Source: Planctomyces sp.
GTDB taxonomy: Bacteria; Planctomycetota; Planctomycetia; Planctomycetales; Planctomycetaceae
Length of the DNA: 35,520 nucleotides
Direction: 5' to 3'
Assembly: GCA_013822855.1 (NCBI GenBank)
Contig: PNLE01000017.1
Location: 1-35,520, forward strand
Below the pieces are notes generated by a model that searched no databases, was not told the DNA's origin, and worked only from the letters and a program-made list of their open reading frames with translations. Shown one piece after another: positions 33,539 to 35,520 of the stretch. The position numbers and the translations under genes were made by a program. Position 1 is the stretch's first letter, and each line of letters begins with the position of its first letter.

Positions 33539-34888
33539 ATGCGGTGCGACATTCGACTGCTGTTGGCATTGGCGGTGTTGGTTCACGGATCGATCCCCTT
33601 GTTGGCTTTCGCTCAGGCCAAGCCGACGCGCGAGGAGAAGGTGCGGGCCGACAAGGCCAAGGTCGAAGCCGAGGGCTTCTGGATCTACAACGATCTCGAG
33701 CGCGGTTTGGCACTGGCCAAGAAGACCGGCAAGCCCCTCGTGGTGGTGCTGCGCTGCATTCCCTGCGAGGAATGCGTGAAGCTCGATGACGATCTCGTCG
33801 AGAGTGATCCGGTCGTGCGGCCACTGCTCGAACAGTTCGTCTGTGTGCGGATCGTCGGCACCAACGGGCTGGATCTTTCGCTATTCCAGTTCGATACGGA
33901 TCAATCGTTCGCCGTCTTTTTCCTGAACGCCGACAAGACGATCTACGGCCGCTTCGGCACCCGCTCGCACCGGACGGAGTGGGTGGGTGATGTCTCGCTG
34001 AAGGGACTTGCCAAGGCTCTTCAGGGAACGCTCGAACTGCATGCGGCCTTCAAGGATGTAAAGTCGTCACTCGCTGGCAAGCGGGGTGCGCCGCCGGAAT
34101 TCGCCACTCCCGAACAACTCCCCGCACTCAAGTCGCAATATGGCTCGCGGCTCGATTACTCCGGCAATGTCGTCAAGAGCTGCATTCATTGCCATCAGAT
34201 CGGCGATGCCCAGCGCGTGCTGCATCGCACCCGCTCCGAGCCGTTCCCGGAAGAGCTGATCTTCCCTTATCCGCACCCGGCCTCCATCGGGCTGGTGCTG
34301 GATCCCCATGAACGGGCGACCGTGAAGGAAGTGGTGCCGGGTTCGTGGGGCGCGGAAGCGGGCTTCCAGAAGGGTGACGAGATCCAGTCGCTCGACGGGC
34401 AGCCACTCTTGTCGATGGCCGACGTCCAGTGGGTCTTGCAGCAGACCAGTCCCGAGGGGGGCGTGGTCGTGGCCAAGATCCGCCGCAGCGGCAATACGCG
34501 GGAGCTGAAACTCACCCTCCCAGCTGGCTGGCGACGGGCGGGCGATATCTCGTGGCGGGCCTCGTCGTGGGGCTTTAGGCGGATGACGACGGGCGGAATG
34601 TACCTGTTGGATCTGACGGACGAGGAGCGGGCCTCGCCGCGCATCCCGTCATCGGGGCTGGCCCTCAAGGTGAAGCATGTGGGCGAGTACGGGGCACACG
34701 CAGCCGCCAAGAAAGCAGGCTTTCAAAAGGATGACATCGTGGTCTCATACGACGGGCGCACGGAGTTCACCCGCGAGTCGGATCTGTTCCAGCACGGGTT
34801 GACGACCCATCGCCCCGGCGACCGCATTGCGGTGGAGGTTCTCCGCGGCGACAAGCGGCTCACGCTGCAGTTGCCGATGCAGGAGTGA
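33539..34888 (+). CDS. Exported thioredoxin-like, CxxCH and double-PDZ protein
   Basis: The 449-residue protein carries a Sec signal peptide (cleavage about residue 26, LAFAQA). A thioredoxin-like domain follows (about 45-170). Its Cys cluster C73-I-P-C76-E-E-C79 is at the active-site position, but it lacks the normal WCGPC. At 215-219 lies CIHCH, a CxxCH motif that could attach a c-type haem or bind another metal. Two PDZ domains follow (about 252-330 and 372-447, each with an AEAGFQKGDEI-like or KKAGFQKDDIV-like loop). A redox or protein-quality role in the periplasm is plausible but unproven. GGGAGGGG lies just before the ATG. It follows MoxR on the same strand at 120 bases, possibly as one unit. 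Confidence 0.82.
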   Translation: MRCDIRLLLALAVLVHGSIPLLAFAQAKPTREEKVRADKAKVEAEGFWIYNDLERGLALAKKTGKPLVVVLRCIPCEECVKLDDDLVESDPVVRPLLEQFVCVRIVGTNGLDLSLFQFDTDQSFAVFFLNADKTIYGRFGTRSHRTEWVGDVSLKGLAKALQGTLELHAAFKDVKSSLAGKRGAPPEFATPEQLPALKSQYGSRLDYSGNVVKSCIHCHQIGDAQRVLHRTRSEPFPEELIFPYPHPASIGLVLDPHERATVKEVVPGSWGAEAGFQKGDEIQSLDGQPLLSMADVQWVLQQTSPEGGVVVAKIRRSGNTRELKLTLPAGWRRAGDISWRASSWGFRRMTTGGMYLLDLTDEERASPRIPSSGLALKVKHVGEYGAHAAAKKAGFQKDDIVVSYDGRTEFTRESDLFQHGLTTHRPGDRIAVEVLRGDKRLTLQLPMQE

Positions 34889-34914
34889 CGGTGTGTCGCG
34901 ACCGGTATTCACCT

Positions 34915-34931
34915 CGCCTGAAGTTCAGGCG
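34915..34931. other. Short inverted repeat between convergent genes
   Basis: CGCCTGAA and TTCAGGCG around a single G form a 17-base palindrome overlapping the stop codon of the flavohemoprotein gene and lying 27 bases after the preceding gene's stop. It could form a six-pair hairpin with a five-base loop. No T-run follows on either strand, so it is at best a weak bidirectional terminator. Confidence 0.3.
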
Positions 34932-35520
34932 GCGGTGAGTTGGAGTTTGGGGCCGAAGAATTCGTAGTGGATGCGGGTGTCTGCGATCTGGTGGTCGTGA
35001 AGGCGCTGGGCGATCACCCGCATGAAGGGGGCCGGGCCGCAGAAGTAGAATTCGGCACCGGGTGGAGACTTGGCGATCAGCGAGTCGAGGAACGCCCGAT
35101 CGACCGTCCCTTCGCTGTGATGCCGGGCCGCCAGGCGGTCGGCTGCCAGGGGTTGGCTGTAGCGCACGTGGGTCGTGAGTAGCGGGCAGCTGTGGGCCAG
35201 CGTGGCGAGTTCCTCATGAAAGGCATGACGCGGGCGATTGGTCGCGGCCTGCACAAAGTGAATTGGCTGCCGGGGCCCGTGATGTACCACGCTGTTGAGC
35301 ATCGACAGGAGGGGTGTGATGCCGACGCCACCGGCGATGAAGACCAGCGGCCGCGTGGCGGCGACAGCGGGATCGAGGATGAATTCACCGCAGGGCGGCC
35401 CCACTTCGAGAATGTCACCCACCTGCACCTGGTCATGAAGATGATTGGAGACGACGCCGTCCGCGCTCTGTCCGTTGAGCGAGGTTTCCCGCTTCACGCT
35501 GATGCGGTAGTGCTCTTGGC
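34925..35520 (-). CDS. hmp: Flavohemoprotein (Hmp-like) reductase domains, partial
   Basis: The 5' part lies beyond the window; the frame is open to the last base and reads QEHYRISVKRETS at the edge. What is visible (about 198 codons) is the end of the FAD domain (VSNHLHDQVQVGDILEVGPPCGEFIL) and the NAD(P) domain. The latter has VFIAGGVGITPLLSML, FVQAATNRPRHAFHEEL, AEFYFCGPAPFM and the terminal IHYEFFGPKL, all typical of bacterial flavohemoprotein. Flavohemoproteins detoxify nitric oxide to nitrate using NADH, with a globin domain at the N-terminus that cannot be seen here. A globin-less ferredoxin-reductase-like protein is therefore not excluded. Confidence 0.85.
   Translation of the reverse strand, partial: QEHYRISVKRETSLNGQSADGVVSNHLHDQVQVGDILEVGPPCGEFILDPAVAATRPLVFIAGGVGITPLLSMLNSVVHHGPRQPIHFVQAATNRPRHAFHEELATLAHSCPLLTTHVRYSQPLAADRLAARHHSEGTVDRAFLDSLIAKSPPGAEFYFCGPAPFMRVIAQRLHDHQIADTRIHYEFFGPKLQLTAA

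Overview
The window looks like part of a chromosome from a Planctomycetes bacterium. This is inferred from content: two DUF1559 proteins with the typical prepilin-like N-terminus followed by a [12 protein letters not shown]-type segment, a secreted LamG-like protein, a Tat-exported Gfo/Idh/MocA oxidoreductase, several large secreted proteins of planctomycete style, and generally GC-rich DNA. No rRNA, tRNA or CRISPR array was seen.

Layout. 1-900 (minus): start of a molybdate transporter (modA and the first codons of modB). 1163-5473 (plus): a small exported protein, then a DUF1016/YhcG-type PD-(D/E)XK nuclease, then an AT-richer membrane/TPR-like gene. The nuclease gene lies between the real 3' end of the exported-protein gene and a decayed copy of that same 3' end. 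5786-8671: a secreted LamG-like protein, then a REP-associated tyrosine transposase (RAYT) with REP palindromes on both sides and the remnant of a second RAYT, then a DUF6940 protein. 8777-12068: an esterase (minus), a DUF1559 gene broken by one in-frame TAG, and a LysM/L,D-transpeptidase. 12209-14079 (minus): a terminator and a large exported protein.

14441-23067 (minus) is the most coherent system. It is an eight-gene operon for a type II secretion/type IV pilus-like machine: a GspE-type ATPase, three different GspF-type membrane proteins, GspI-like, GspJ-like and GspK/PilX-like minor pseudopilins, and a DUF1559 pseudopilin. Several genes overlap by ATGA. No secretin, GspC/L/M or prepilin peptidase gene is present in the window.

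23291-28758: an amino-acid permease, an agmatinase-family ureohydrolase, an AT-richer membrane-anchored protein, and dihydroorotase. 28890-29412: two more REP palindromes on either side of a small gene resembling EF-Tu domain 3. 29451-32095 (minus): a glycosyltransferase overlapping a Tat-exported Gfo/Idh/MocA oxidoreductase. 32480-34888 (plus): a MoxR ATPase and a thioredoxin-like/CxxCH/double-PDZ exported protein. 34925-35520 (minus): the reductase half of a flavohemoprotein that runs off the window.

The signals most worth a second look are the RAYT/REP family (five palindromes, one decayed transposase copy), the compact secretin-less three-GspF secretion operon, the nuclease gene between duplicated tails, and the single-nonsense DUF1559 gene.
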